Source: CAWGMT01 sp963823675 (GTDB taxonomy: Bacteria; Planctomycetota; Planctomycetia; Isosphaerales; Isosphaeraceae). Taken from it: a DNA stretch of 64,000 nt. The stretch spans positions 1-64,000 of the forward strand of contig CAWGMT010000006.1 of assembly GCA_963823675.1 (NCBI GenBank), given 5' to 3'. Position 1 is the first letter of the stretch. Every line of letters starts with the position of its first letter. Below, one piece after another: positions 48,233 through 57,069 of the stretch. The position numbers were made by a program, and so were the translations under genes. Below the pieces are notes generated by a model. The model saw only the letters and a list, made by a program, of their open reading frames with translations. It made no database searches and was not told where the DNA came from.

Positions 48233-48423
48233 CATCACGCTCCGCGTGATGGCCTTCCGTTGTAGTCATCACGCTCCGCGTGATGGTCCTCCGTTGTAGT
48301 CATCACGCTCCGCGTGATGGTCCTCCGTTGTAGTCATCACGCTCCGCGTGATGGTCTTCCGGTCGTAGCCATCACGCTCCGCGTGATGGTCCTGCGATCG
48401 TAGCCATCACGCTCCGCGTGATG
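48233..48423 (+). repeat. REP family 1 array, 6 hairpins
   Basis: Copies of the 19-nt hairpin start at 48233, 48267, 48301, 48335, 48370 and 48405, at 34-35 bp period. Heads are GTACT, GTAGT (three) and GTAGC (two). It lies between two convergent gene ends. Confidence 0.85.
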
Positions 48424-48429
48424 GTCTGC

Positions 48430-49347
48430 TTATCGATGCAGCTTGTCGTAATCGGGCGTGACCTTCTTGATGTTGGGCTCGATATCGGCATCGACCTGGC
48501 CGGTGGCCCAGGCCAGTGCGCCCAGGAGGAGCCCCTGGTACATCGGGTTGTCCCAGACGTCCTCGCGGTGGCCCATGGAGGTGTAGAAGACCCGTCCCTT
48601 GCCGAAGTTCCTGGCCCAGGTCATGGGATAATTCGGCCGGTCGTACTCGCGGGCCCCACCGCTTTTCATTCCCTCGGTCCGCTGCACCATGATGACGTGA
48701 AGGTCTTCGGGCATATTCTTGAGGGCGTACCACTCATCATTGATCGTGAACGTGGGGCCGGAAGTGCCAAAGCCCTTATCCATGCCCGGGAACTTGGAGT
48801 CGACGACCTCGATCGTGACGACCTGCTGGGGACCGTGCGAGACGAACTCGCCGCCAAGCATCTGGATATAGGGATCCGCGGCTCCCTTGTTGCGCTTGCC
48901 GTGGTGGCCGAAGGTGTCGGCCCCGCAGTGCACGGCCAGGAATCCCTTGCCGTTTCGGATCGCGTCGTAAAGTGCCTTCTCTCCGTCCTCGGAGATCGGC
49001 GGAGACTTGTCTTCTCTGCCGGGCGTCGTCAGATCGCCGGTCGTCTCGAAGACAAAGGCGTCCCACTGGCCGATGTTGTCGGGCTCCAAGAGGCGCCCGT
49101 CCTTCGATGCTACGACTTCGAAACCATGTTCCTTGCCGATGTCCGTGAGGATGCGCTCGGCGTGGCCGAGCTCGCCTCCGTGCCGCGTGATGACCGAATG
49201 CTGGAAGCCGGAGCTCTTGGTGAAAAAAAGGACCTTCTTGGCGCTTGCCTGCACGCGGCCGAGCGCTCGTCCCGCGGCCTCGATCCCCAGCCAGGCGGCC
49301 CCACTGGCCAAGAACCACTGGCGACGATTCATTTCGGGCAAGATCAT
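48430..49347 (-). CDS. ThuA-domain protein (trehalose-utilisation-like), exported
   Basis: 305 residues. Start MILPEMNRRQWFLASGAAWLG gives a Tat-like signal. The ThuA/glutamine-amidotransferase-like domain has KVLFFTKSSGFQHSVI, WDAFVFETTGDL, GKGFLAVHCGADTF, LGGEFVSHGPQQ and GRVFYTSMGHREDVW. AGAGGAGG lies 5 nt before the ATG at 49347. In planctomycetes, ThuA proteins usually accompany secreted sugar-degrading or haem-domain enzymes. The true reaction is unknown. Frame intact. Confidence 0.85.
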   Translation of the reverse strand: MILPEMNRRQWFLASGAAWLGIEAAGRALGRVQASAKKVLFFTKSSGFQHSVITRHGGELGHAERILTDIGKEHGFEVVASKDGRLLEPDNIGQWDAFVFETTGDLTTPGREDKSPPISEDGEKALYDAIRNGKGFLAVHCGADTFGHHGKRNKGAADPYIQMLGGEFVSHGPQQVVTIEVVDSKFPGMDKGFGTSGPTFTINDEWYALKNMPEDLHVIMVQRTEGMKSGGAREYDRPNYPMTWARNFGKGRVFYTSMGHREDVWDNPMYQGLLLGALAWATGQVDADIEPNIKKVTPDYDKLHR

Positions 49348-49772
49348 CGGAACCTCCTCTGGAACGGTTTGTGTCGTGTGGTCGATCCAGGTTCTCATCG
49401 CATACCGCCTTTTTACTCCAGCCGGGACGGCAAGGAAACCCGGTGACGGCTGCGCGGAGCGAATTATCGGCAAGAGTCCCGTCGTCGGAATGACTGTGCG
49501 TCTGGCCACATTGCGAAACGGCTTTGCGCTTGCGATCCGGGAACAAGCTGGTTACCCTATGCTCGAATGGGGTCATTCGTTGACACCAGATGAGATGTAC
49601 AAACCGAGCGGTCACTTTCCCAACAGGTTGCACGCGTTGTCTCGCCCCGCTTGAAAAATCATCACGCGGAGCGTGGCGGCTGCTCGCGGAGAGCTGCACG
49701 GATATACCACCCGGCACGGACGCTGTTGCCGAACCTGGCGTCTGGCCTTTCGGTTGGGGGGACTTGATAAGG
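49348..49772. other. 425-nt gap with one degenerate REP copy
   Basis: No supported gene. A worn reverse-orientation REP family 1 copy (CATCACGCGGAGCGTGGCG) lies at 49660-49678. The rest shows no conserved frame. Confidence 0.4.
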
Positions 49773-50078
49773 ATGTCGCAACTCACATCGACCTCGGAAT
49801 CGACCGAACAATCCCAGCTATCCCGGCTGTGCGTCTCGATACGCGGGAAACTCCAGTTCATGGATTACCTCGTTCGGGCCGCGCTGGCGGACGCCGGCCG
49901 TTACCAGGACGAAGACGACCCCGGCACGCGAATCTTCATTCGCCAGCTCGTCGAGATGCACGCGGCCAACCTCAGGCTCGAAAGCCAGAATACGCGCTTG
50001 ATCGGCGAGCTGTGTGCCGTGCTCGAGTCGATGGTCGAGGCTCCGGCCGACCCGAAGACCCGAGGTGAATTGCCATGA
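49773..50078 (+). CDS. small helical protein, first of a paralogous pair
   Basis: 101 residues. Segment SIRGKLQFMDYLVRAALADAGRYQ followed by LVEMHAANLRLESQNTRLIGELCAVLESM looks like two helices. It shares the pattern I-(R/K)-G-x-x-QF-x-x-YL with the next gene, which suggests the two arose by duplication and pair as a heterodimer. Its TGA overlaps the next ATG (ATGA). I do not recognise the family. Confidence 0.6.
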   Translation: MSQLTSTSESTEQSQLSRLCVSIRGKLQFMDYLVRAALADAGRYQDEDDPGTRIFIRQLVEMHAANLRLESQNTRLIGELCAVLESMVEAPADPKTRGELP

Positions 50079-50434
50079 ACTCGCCAAAAAATGGGGCATC
50101 CGGAGGCCTGGGCATGCGTGACTTCGATACGATCATGAACGACGTGGAGCATAACGGCGCCACCACACCGCCCGGCTTTGGCTCATCCGAGCTCCGCCGC
50201 TCCCTCGCCGAGATCAAGGGGCAAGCCCAGTTCCTGCTCTACCTCGCCGATCAGATTGAAGAATCGCTCGAGCAGCTCGTTCATGAAGCCGACATCTGCC
50301 ATAGCGCCTTCCTCTGCAAGGTGCTGAGCATGTATTCGGGCCAGCTCGAGAGCAAGCATCAGGGCCTGGGGGAGAAGATCGCCGAAGCCTGCCAGGAGGT
50401 GTACGTGACGGTGCGCGAGCGGGAGATGGCGTAG
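50075..50434 (+). CDS. small helical protein, second of a paralogous pair
   Basis: 119 residues. EIKGQAQFLLYLADQIEESLEQLVHEADICHSAFLCKVLSMYSGQLESKHQGLGEKIAEACQEVY is nearly all helix. Compare SIRGKLQFMDYLVRA of the upstream protein. Translationally coupled to it, so the two are probably made in equal amounts and bind each other. Convergent with the glycosyltransferase gene 7 nt away. Family not recognised. Confidence 0.6.
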   Translation: MNSPKNGASGGLGMRDFDTIMNDVEHNGATTPPGFGSSELRRSLAEIKGQAQFLLYLADQIEESLEQLVHEADICHSAFLCKVLSMYSGQLESKHQGLGEKIAEACQEVYVTVREREMA

Positions 50435-50441
50435 GCCAGAT

Positions 50442-51275
50442 CTATCGGTGCTCTTTCACCACCGGCTCGGGTTGCGTGGGCGGCGCGAGATCGCAGCTCG
50501 GCTCCGGGCACGCGGGTTTGGCCGCGAGCTTCCCGGTCAGGCGCTCACAGCCAAGGACGAAGAGGATCCAGAGGGCCGAGACGGCTTCCTTGCCGTTGAT
50601 CTTCGATGTGCCTTCCCGGCGGTTTTCGAACAGGATCGGGGTTTCACCGATCCGGCAGCCCACTGACTTGCACCAGAAGAGGATCTCCTCCTGGAACGAG
50701 TAACCCCGCGACCGCACCTGATCCAGGTCGATCTGCGCAAGCTTGCTGACGCGATAGCACCGAAACGCACCGCTGTTGTCCATGCTCGTCAAGCCAAGCG
50801 TCAACCGGGCATAAGTATTGATCCCCGAGCTCATGAATCGCCGCTTGAACGTGAAGCCTCCTTCCACGCCACCGCCTGGCACATAGCGCGAGCCGATCAT
50901 CACGTCGTGATCCGCCATGCCCGCCAGGAGCGCGGGGATGAACCGGGGCGGGTGGCTGAAATCCGCGTCGAGATTGAGCAGGTAGTCAAACTGGTTGTCG
51001 ATCGCAAACCGGACCGCCGCCAACGTGGCTGTACCCAGGCCGAGCTTGCCGGGCCGGTGGATGACATGCACATTCGGCAGCGTCCGGCGCAGCTCATCGG
51101 CGATTTGCCCGGTCCCGTCGGGCGAGTTGTCGTCGATGATCAAGAGCGACGACTCGGGTGCGTGCGCACGGATCGTCTCGACCAACGGCCGCAGGTTGCC
51201 GGCCTCGTTGTAAGTAGCCAGCGAAATCAGCAGTCGATGCGCCAGATTTGCAGATCGGGCAGATGGGTCAAACAC
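50442..51275 (-). CDS. polyprenol-phosphate mannose/glucose synthase-like GT2 (DPM1-type)
   Basis: 277 residues. GT-A fold with LLISLATYNEAGNL, LLIIDDNSPDGT (DDNSPDGT at 48-55) and the catalytic DADFSHPP (103-110), then MIGSRYVPGGGVEGG and YSFQEEILFWCK. This is the dolichol/polyprenol-phosphate mannose synthase branch. It would transfer a sugar from a nucleotide donor to polyprenyl phosphate for use outside the membrane. There is no C-terminal membrane domain, so it would be peripheral. Frame intact. Confidence 0.85.
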   Translation of the reverse strand: MFDPSARSANLAHRLLISLATYNEAGNLRPLVETIRAHAPESSLLIIDDNSPDGTGQIADELRRTLPNVHVIHRPGKLGLGTATLAAVRFAIDNQFDYLLNLDADFSHPPRFIPALLAGMADHDVMIGSRYVPGGGVEGGFTFKRRFMSSGINTYARLTLGLTSMDNSGAFRCYRVSKLAQIDLDQVRSRGYSFQEEILFWCKSVGCRIGETPILFENRREGTSKINGKEAVSALWILFVLGCERLTGKLAAKPACPEPSCDLAPPTQPEPVVKEHR

Positions 51276-51306
51276 TCGCGGGTTGCCTCAAGTCCAGTCC
51301 GTGGCT

Positions 51307-51357
51307 GTAGTCGTCACGCTCCGCGGGACGGACCATCACGCAGAGCGTGATGGCTAC
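51307..51357. repeat. REP family 1 facing pair (BIME)
   Basis: Forward copy GTAGT + CGTCACGCTCCGCGGGACG (diverged) at 51307-51330, then reverse copy CATCACGCAGAGCGTGATG + GCTAC at 51334-51357. Only 3 nt lie between them. Confidence 0.75.
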
Positions 51358-51922
51358 AATAGCCAGGCCGCGTGGGCCGCGCCAAGCGAGTTTCCGCAAG
51401 CGGCGAGATCGTCGGGCGCTCCAGGGCAACAGCGCCATGAGCGAGGTGAGATGGGAGGAGAAAAGCAGGTGCCGCCTCCGGAAGTTCCTGCCCCGAAACG
51501 ACAAACATCGTGGAGGACAGGTCAACCGCTGTCGTCGTCCCTCCCGGGAAGAGGGGCGACCGGGAGCACCAGGATCTGCGTCAGCGACACCTGCTCGTCA
51601 AAGGAACCGGCAACGACTCCGCACGCAGAGCAGCGCCGTGCTCGGTCGTTAGAAATCGTTTCGGCCCCCGGATGAGCCTTGATTCAATCGAATTCTGGGA
51701 TTTTCTCGAAAGTTTGACCATGGGCCATGACCGGAATGATTGTGCGGCCTGCGCGTGCGCATCGGCAAGCCACCGCGGCCAGGTGCGAGTCGTGAATTCG
51801 GCTGCGAGAATTGCGTCCGGCGGTGCAAAAGTCAGGTCTTCGGTGCGGTCAGCAGTGCCTCGCGGCCCCGGAAGCTATTTCCCATAATCCTACTCGATGC
51901 GCTCCATCGCGGCGGACGCGGC
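51358..51922. other. 565-nt gap without a supported gene
   Basis: Several short frames overlap here (for example from ATG at 51450, PPPEVPAPKRQTSW) but none carries a recognisable domain or clear ribosome binding site. It may hold the remains of a frameshifted gene. No RNA gene seen. Confidence 0.35.
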
Positions 51923-53300
51923 CTAGCTCGACTGGCGCAGGCGGGTGAAGAGCTGGCTGTAAGGTGCGAAATCGTGCTGTGCTTCCACGCGGATCCTGGC
52001 CGGCGTGGGAGCATCCTCGAGTTCCGAATCGTCCGGTAGGTCGGCGATCGAGGGCCCGGTCGGTTCCGCCGTTTCGACTGCGGTCGATGGGAGCCGGTCG
52101 TCGCGCGGGCCGGCTTCCGTTACGATTCGTTGCCGGTTGGTCGTCCGTTCCGTCCAGGCCTGGAGCGCCGCGTAGTGATCCTCGACCACCGTCTCCTGGA
52201 TCGGGGTCGCCACGGCTGCGGCGGCCGGCTCCGCGGCCGGCGCGAAAGGCTCCTCCGGTCCGATGTATTCAGACGCGAGGTCGCCGTCCCAGCCGACTTC
52301 GATCAGGCCTTCTTCGATGCGAATCGGTGGCCTCGCCGGGATCAAGGCCAGGGGTTGCGCAACGGAGGGCCCCAGCGTCGGCTTCTCGATCCGAATCGGC
52401 TGTTCCGAGGCACTCACCGCCGGCTTGCCGGCCGCCGCGATCGGGCCTGTCGCTTCGAGCGTCTCGTTCATGAATCTCGCCGGCGGGCGGTCTGGCCGCG
52501 GCGCGGCGGCCGAGTGCCCATTGGTCGAAGCGGTGCCCGCAGGCGCAATCGGGCGATTGGAAACGTTGACACCGGCCGTTCGAGCGCGCAATCGCCGGTT
52601 GCGATTCGACCAGGTGGAGCAACCGGCGGGGGTTTCCGGCGGCGTCACGATGAAGTTCTTCGAGGATGAGCGCCTGTTGCTCGTTGATGCGAGCGGAAAG
52701 ACCGAGCAACTCCCTGGCCTCGTCAAGATCCAGGGGCGCCAGGTGATGATGCGCCCTGAGGCTGACGGCAAACGATCGAAAGCGGCGAGTCGCCGCGATT
52801 CGGATCAGTTCCGTCTGGCTCAGAACCAGGAGCGCCGCCAACCCGCCGGGGCGGCCCGCTTGATCGCCCAGAACCTGGATCTCGTCCCAGATTTCCGGTA
52901 CGCCGCGCTGGGCGTCATCGACGATCAGTATCCAGCTCCGCCCCTCCGACCACTCGTCCCGCAGTGCGGCTTCAAGACCAAGCCTTGCCGTGCTCACGCG
53001 GTCGGATTGAGCCAGGCCGAGATTGTGTCCGGCCAGTGCCAGAAAGTCGAGCGCATCGAGCGACCCGGTGAGGGCCACGTACGACGTCCGCCAACCGGCC
53101 GGCAGCCCGGCGGCGAGTCGTCGGCAAAGCCAGGTCTTGCCGGCACCCGGCTCACCCGTGACCAGGAACGGCCCCCTCGCGTGAGAGAGGACGGCTGCCC
53201 GGAGCCGCGCGAGCACCCGGCGGCGGCTGTCGACGGCGACCTCCGTTTCAGCGCTTTCCCGGAGTTTCGCTTCCTCCCAGCCGCCCTCGTGCCACTGCAT
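51923..53300 (-). CDS. ExeA/TniB-like AAA ATPase, frameshifted
   Basis: About 458 residues. N-terminal ATPase: LVTGEPGAGKTWLCRRL (Walker A 49-56), SWILIVDDAQ (Walker B 122-131), ALLVLSQTELIRIAATRRFRSFAVSLRAHHHLAPL (sensor and arginine-rich region), then LHRDAAGNPRRLLHLVE. A shift near 52590-52610 leads to a Pro/Ala-rich, acidic C-terminal tail (SEYIGPEEPFAPAAEPAAAAV) ending QLFTRLRQSS. The family powers type II secretion assembly (ExeA/GspA) or target choice in transposition (TniB/MuB). With no secretion or transposon genes beside it, the role is open. Divergent from the kinase gene. Confidence 0.7.
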
Positions 53301-53688
53301 TCCTTCTCCGCTCCCTTCTCGTTGCCACTGTCACATCCACCCTGGAACGCACGTACCGCCACCAGAATCGGTCGCGCAATATGCGATGTATACTTCCGAC
53401 TACATGATGGTTCGTACAGATCGCGCAACCGAGATACGCGCATTCCGGGCCGGTGTCACTTCCCACTAAGATCGGTGGAGTGCCGGTACGGTCTTGAGCG
53501 CGGGTCTGCAGCGCGATCACCGCTTTGTCAGTTGATTGCGCGCGACGGAAGTTGCTCTCGATTTTCATGTTTTGGTAAGATCATGGTGGGGCGGCGCGAG
53601 GCGAAGTGTTGGGGACCGCTTGAAGTCAGGGAGCGCACCGTCGCGCGCGAGAGCTCCCCAATCGCTTCTGCCCGGTTCGGAGGGGGCT

Positions 53689-54582
53689 GTGGCAGCCGAG
53701 CTCAATACCACCAGTGACGATCGAATCGGCGGATATCGCTACGTCCGCACGATCCACCCGGGCTCGACGTCCGTCGTGATGGAAGTTCTCCAGGAAGGGA
53801 CGCAACGCCGGTTCGCACTCAAACAGTTGCTTGCCTCGCGGGCTGACGATCCCGAGGAGTATCGCACATTCATCCACGAAGCCAAGCTTGGTATGGAGCT
53901 TCGGCACAACAATTTGATCCGGGTCTACGAGTACGTGAGAGACCCTGGGCAACCGTATTTCGTGATGGAGCTTTTCACCGGCCAGCATTTGAAGATGCCG
54001 ATTGCCCGGCCGTCGATCTACCCGATGCCGAAGAAGCATTTGCACCGGATCCTGGAGCAGGTCGCCATGGCGCTGGCGTACATGCACGACACCGGTTGGG
54101 TGCACCGCGACGTCAAGCCGGAAAACATCCTGTTCAACCGTTCGGCCGAAGTGCGTTTGATCGACTATGCGCTCACCCGCAAGGTCGCCACCGGTTTTCG
54201 CAAGATGTTTGGAGGCAAGATCCCACGGCAGGGAACCAAGACTTACATTGCACCCGAGCAAATTCGTTGCGAGCTGCCCGAGCCGTCTGTCGATATCTAT
54301 AGTTTTGGAATAACCTGTTACGAGCTGGCTTGCGGACGGCCGCCGTTTCGGGCCAATTCCTCACAGGAACTGCTCACCAAACACCTGAACGAAAAGCCGT
54401 TGCCCTTGACGACCCACAACAGCCTGGTCACGCCGGAATTCAACGACCTGGTTTTGAAGATGATTCAAAAGCGCCCGGCCGATCGTTTCAGTAGTCTTCA
54501 CGAGTTCCTGTCCCGTTTCCGGCCGGCTCGCATTTTCAAGGATGATCCTGACCCCTTGGCTGATCGAGCCCAGGAGTTCTGA
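53689..54582 (+). CDS. Ser/Thr protein kinase, soluble, atypical DYA motif
   Basis: 297 residues from GTG at 53689, which has GGAGG 6 nt upstream; an in-frame ATG at 53536 would add 51 poorly conserved residues. Kinase core: YRYVRTIHPGSTSVVMEVL (Gly loop weakened), FALKQLL (Lys), VMELFTGQHL, HRDVKPENIL (catalytic), LIDYALTRKV (DFG changed to DYA), GTKTYIAPEQ and SVDIYSFGITCYELACGRPPF. The catalytic HRD and activation-segment APE analogue are kept, so activity is likely but not certain. No sensor domain is fused. Followed 114 nt later by accA on the same strand. Confidence 0.75.
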   Translation: MAAELNTTSDDRIGGYRYVRTIHPGSTSVVMEVLQEGTQRRFALKQLLASRADDPEEYRTFIHEAKLGMELRHNNLIRVYEYVRDPGQPYFVMELFTGQHLKMPIARPSIYPMPKKHLHRILEQVAMALAYMHDTGWVHRDVKPENILFNRSAEVRLIDYALTRKVATGFRKMFGGKIPRQGTKTYIAPEQIRCELPEPSVDIYSFGITCYELACGRPPFRANSSQELLTKHLNEKPLPLTTHNSLVTPEFNDLVLKMIQKRPADRFSSLHEFLSRFRPARIFKDDPDPLADRAQEF

Positions 54583-54696
54583 TGAGCGAACTGGTGCAAC
54601 CGGCAAACTTTCCAGGAACGACGTATTGGATTACCGGCCGGGCGACCGGTCGTCACCAAGCCAAGAGGCCAGGCGAAGGCCAAGGATGTCGCGCCG

Positions 54697-55730
54697 ATGC
54701 GTAGCCCGAGCGAACTGCGGTTGCCGTTCGAAGCCCCGATTTACGAGATGGAAGCCCGGCTCTCCGAGATGGAGACCCAGTACGCCAAGGATCGAGCCGC
54801 CGGCGACACGACCAAGATCGCCGAGCGAATCCGCCGCCTCCGGCGCGAGCTGGCGCAGCTCAAGCGCGAGATCTATTTCAACCTCGATCCCTGGCAGACC
54901 GTCCAGGTCGCGCGGCATGCCGCCAGGCCGCAGACCCGCGACTACATCGACCTCATCTTCGACCAGTTCATGGAACTGCATGGCGACCGGGCGGTAGGCG
55001 ACGACAAGGCCATCGTCACGGGACTGGCCCACATCGACGACATCAAGGTCATGTTCATCGGCCATCAGAAGGGGAAAAACCTCGCCGAGCGCAAGGCCTG
55101 TCATTTCGGCTGTGCTCATCCCGAAGGCTATCGCAAGGCCAAGAAGAAAATGCAGTTGGCCGGCAAGTTCGGTCTGCCAATCATCTCGTTCATCGACACG
55201 CCGGGCGCTTACCCCGGTATCGCCGCCGAGGAGCGCGGCCAGGCCGCGATCATTGCCGAGAACCTGCTGGCCATGAGTCAGATCCGCGCACCGATCGTCT
55301 GCGTCGTCATCGGCGAGGGAGGATCCGGGGCGCGCTCGGGATCGGCATCGGCGATCGACTGGCAATGCTCGAATTCACGTACTACTCGGTCATCAGTCCC
55401 GAAGGATGCGCCTCGATCCTCTGGAAAGGCAGCGAACACGCTCCCAAGGCGGCCGCCTCGCTCAAGATGACCAGCCGTGACCTGCTCCGCTTCGGGATCA
55501 TCGACGACGTGCTCTCGGAGCCCTTGGGAGGCGCTCACCGCGACCACCGGGAAGCCGCCGCCGCCCTCAAGTCCTACCTCATTCAAACCATCCGGCAGCT
55601 CAAGGAGACCCCGATCGACGAACTGCTCGATCGCCGCTACGCCAAATACCGCAAGATCGGCGTCTACCTCGAAGAGGCCGCCCAACCCGACCAGAACGGG
55701 TGCGTCGCGTCGCTCAATGGAACACCCTGA
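54697..55730 (+). CDS. accA: acetyl-CoA carboxylase carboxyltransferase subunit alpha, frameshifted
   Basis: About 344 residues. N-terminus RLPFEAPIYEMEARLSEMETQYAKD is the standard AccA helix. Then DYIDLIFDQFMELHGDR, GLAHIDDIKVMFIGHQKGKN, GFGLPIISFIDTPGAYPGIAAEERGQ and AIIAENLLAMSQI. At about 55325-55335 one G is missing in GGGGCG; adding it gives GEGGSGGALGIGIGDRLAMLEFTYYSVISPEGCASILWK, then the normal C-terminus. AccA makes malonyl-CoA with AccD and is essential for fatty acid synthesis, so this indel is almost surely a sequence error. accD is not adjacent. Confidence 0.9.
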
Positions 55731-55737
55731 AACCGCC

Positions 55738-57069
55738 TCACACCTTCGCCGGCACCACGAACGGCGCGCGGTACTCTCGAGTCAGCATGGCGTCGGCCTC
55801 GGAATCGTTGACGAACGACTCGGTCGACGGATTGATATGCAGCTTCCGCCCCAGGCGATAGGCGATGTTGCCCAGGTGGCAATAGGCGCTCGATAAATGT
55901 CCCTGTTCGATCTCGGCGTTCAAGACCTTGGGGTCGCGGCCCTTGACGGCCTTGACGAAATTCGCGTAATGGTCGCCGCCGCCAGTTCCGCCCGGCCCTT
56001 TCTCCAGCTTGGGACCGAAGAACGTCTGCCACGACTCATAACTGGTGATCGCCAGGATGCCCTCGGTTCCATAAAAGATATCGCCGACTTTGACCTTGGC
56101 CTCGTCGTTGGTGATCAGGCCGCGAACCTCGAACTGGAGCTCGCAGTCGTCGAATTCGAAGCTCACGTGCAGCGTATTCGGAGTTTGACCGTCGTCGGCG
56201 TAGCCGAACCGGCCCCCGGAGGCCACCACCGCCTTGGGCAATTCCGTCTTGCCCAGTCCCCAGCGGGCGAGATCCATCTGGTGGATTCCCTGATTGCCCA
56301 GATCGCCGTTGCCGTAATCCCAGAACCAGTGCCAGTTGTAATGAAAGCGGTTGGCGTTGAACGGCCGTTCGGGAGCCGGCCCCAGCCAGATGTTGTAATC
56401 AACCCCGCTGGGCACGGGACCATCGGCCTGATGTCCGATCGAGCCGCGCGGCTTGTAGCAAAGGCCCTTGGCCATGTAAATCGAGCCGAGCTTGCCGGAA
56501 CGGAGAAATTCGATCGCATCCTGCATCCCCTTGTGGCTGCGACACTGGGTCCCGGTCTGGACGATCCGGCCATGCTTCCGCGCCGCCTCCACCATCCGCC
56601 GGCCCTCGCTCACGTTGTGGCTTACCGGCTTCTCGACATAGACGTCCTTACCGGCCTGGCACGCCCAGATTGTCGCCAGGGCGTGCCAGTGGTTGGGCGT
56701 GGCGACCGAGATCGCGTCGATGTTCTTGTCGTCCAGCACCCGTCGAATGTCCTGAACGACCTTGGCCTCCGATCCGTATCGCCGCGCGATCGCCTTGCTG
56801 GCCCTGCCGGTCACGTTGAGGTCAATATCGCAAATGGTCGTGATCCGCACATCCTTTTGCTTGCTCCAGCCCGCGACATGGTCCATGCCCCGGCCCTTGA
56901 CACCACAGACCGCAACCCGCAACGTGTCGTTGGGCGATGCCGGCTTGCGATCGGCATCGCCATCGTCGCCGGTCTCGATTGCCCGGGCCGACATGGCGGG
57001 AATCGCGGCCAGACTGGCAGCCAAGGCAGCAGTGTCCTGAAGGAAATGCCGACGGTCGAGCGGACGCAT
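55738..57069 (-). CDS. Gfo/Idh/MocA family oxidoreductase, Tat-exported
   Basis: 443 residues. Tat-like start MRPLDRRHFLQDTAALAASLAAI. NAD(P)-binding Rossmann motif VAVCGVKGRGMDHV, VATPNHWHALATIWACQAGKDVYVEKPVSHN (EKP catalytic segment), GRIVQTGTQCRSHKG, and NWHWFWDYGNGDLGNQGIHQMDLARWGLG. This secreted Gfo/Idh/MocA type is greatly expanded in planctomycetes and is thought to work on sugar derivatives. Substrate unknown. ATG at 57069 with GAGGA upstream is preferred to 57123. Frame intact. Convergent with accA, 7 nt apart. Confidence 0.9.
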   Translation of the reverse strand: MRPLDRRHFLQDTAALAASLAAIPAMSARAIETGDDGDADRKPASPNDTLRVAVCGVKGRGMDHVAGWSKQKDVRITTICDIDLNVTGRASKAIARRYGSEAKVVQDIRRVLDDKNIDAISVATPNHWHALATIWACQAGKDVYVEKPVSHNVSEGRRMVEAARKHGRIVQTGTQCRSHKGMQDAIEFLRSGKLGSIYMAKGLCYKPRGSIGHQADGPVPSGVDYNIWLGPAPERPFNANRFHYNWHWFWDYGNGDLGNQGIHQMDLARWGLGKTELPKAVVASGGRFGYADDGQTPNTLHVSFEFDDCELQFEVRGLITNDEAKVKVGDIFYGTEGILAITSYESWQTFFGPKLEKGPGGTGGGDHYANFVKAVKGRDPKVLNAEIEQGHLSSAYCHLGNIAYRLGRKLHINPSTESFVNDSEADAMLTREYRAPFVVPAKV

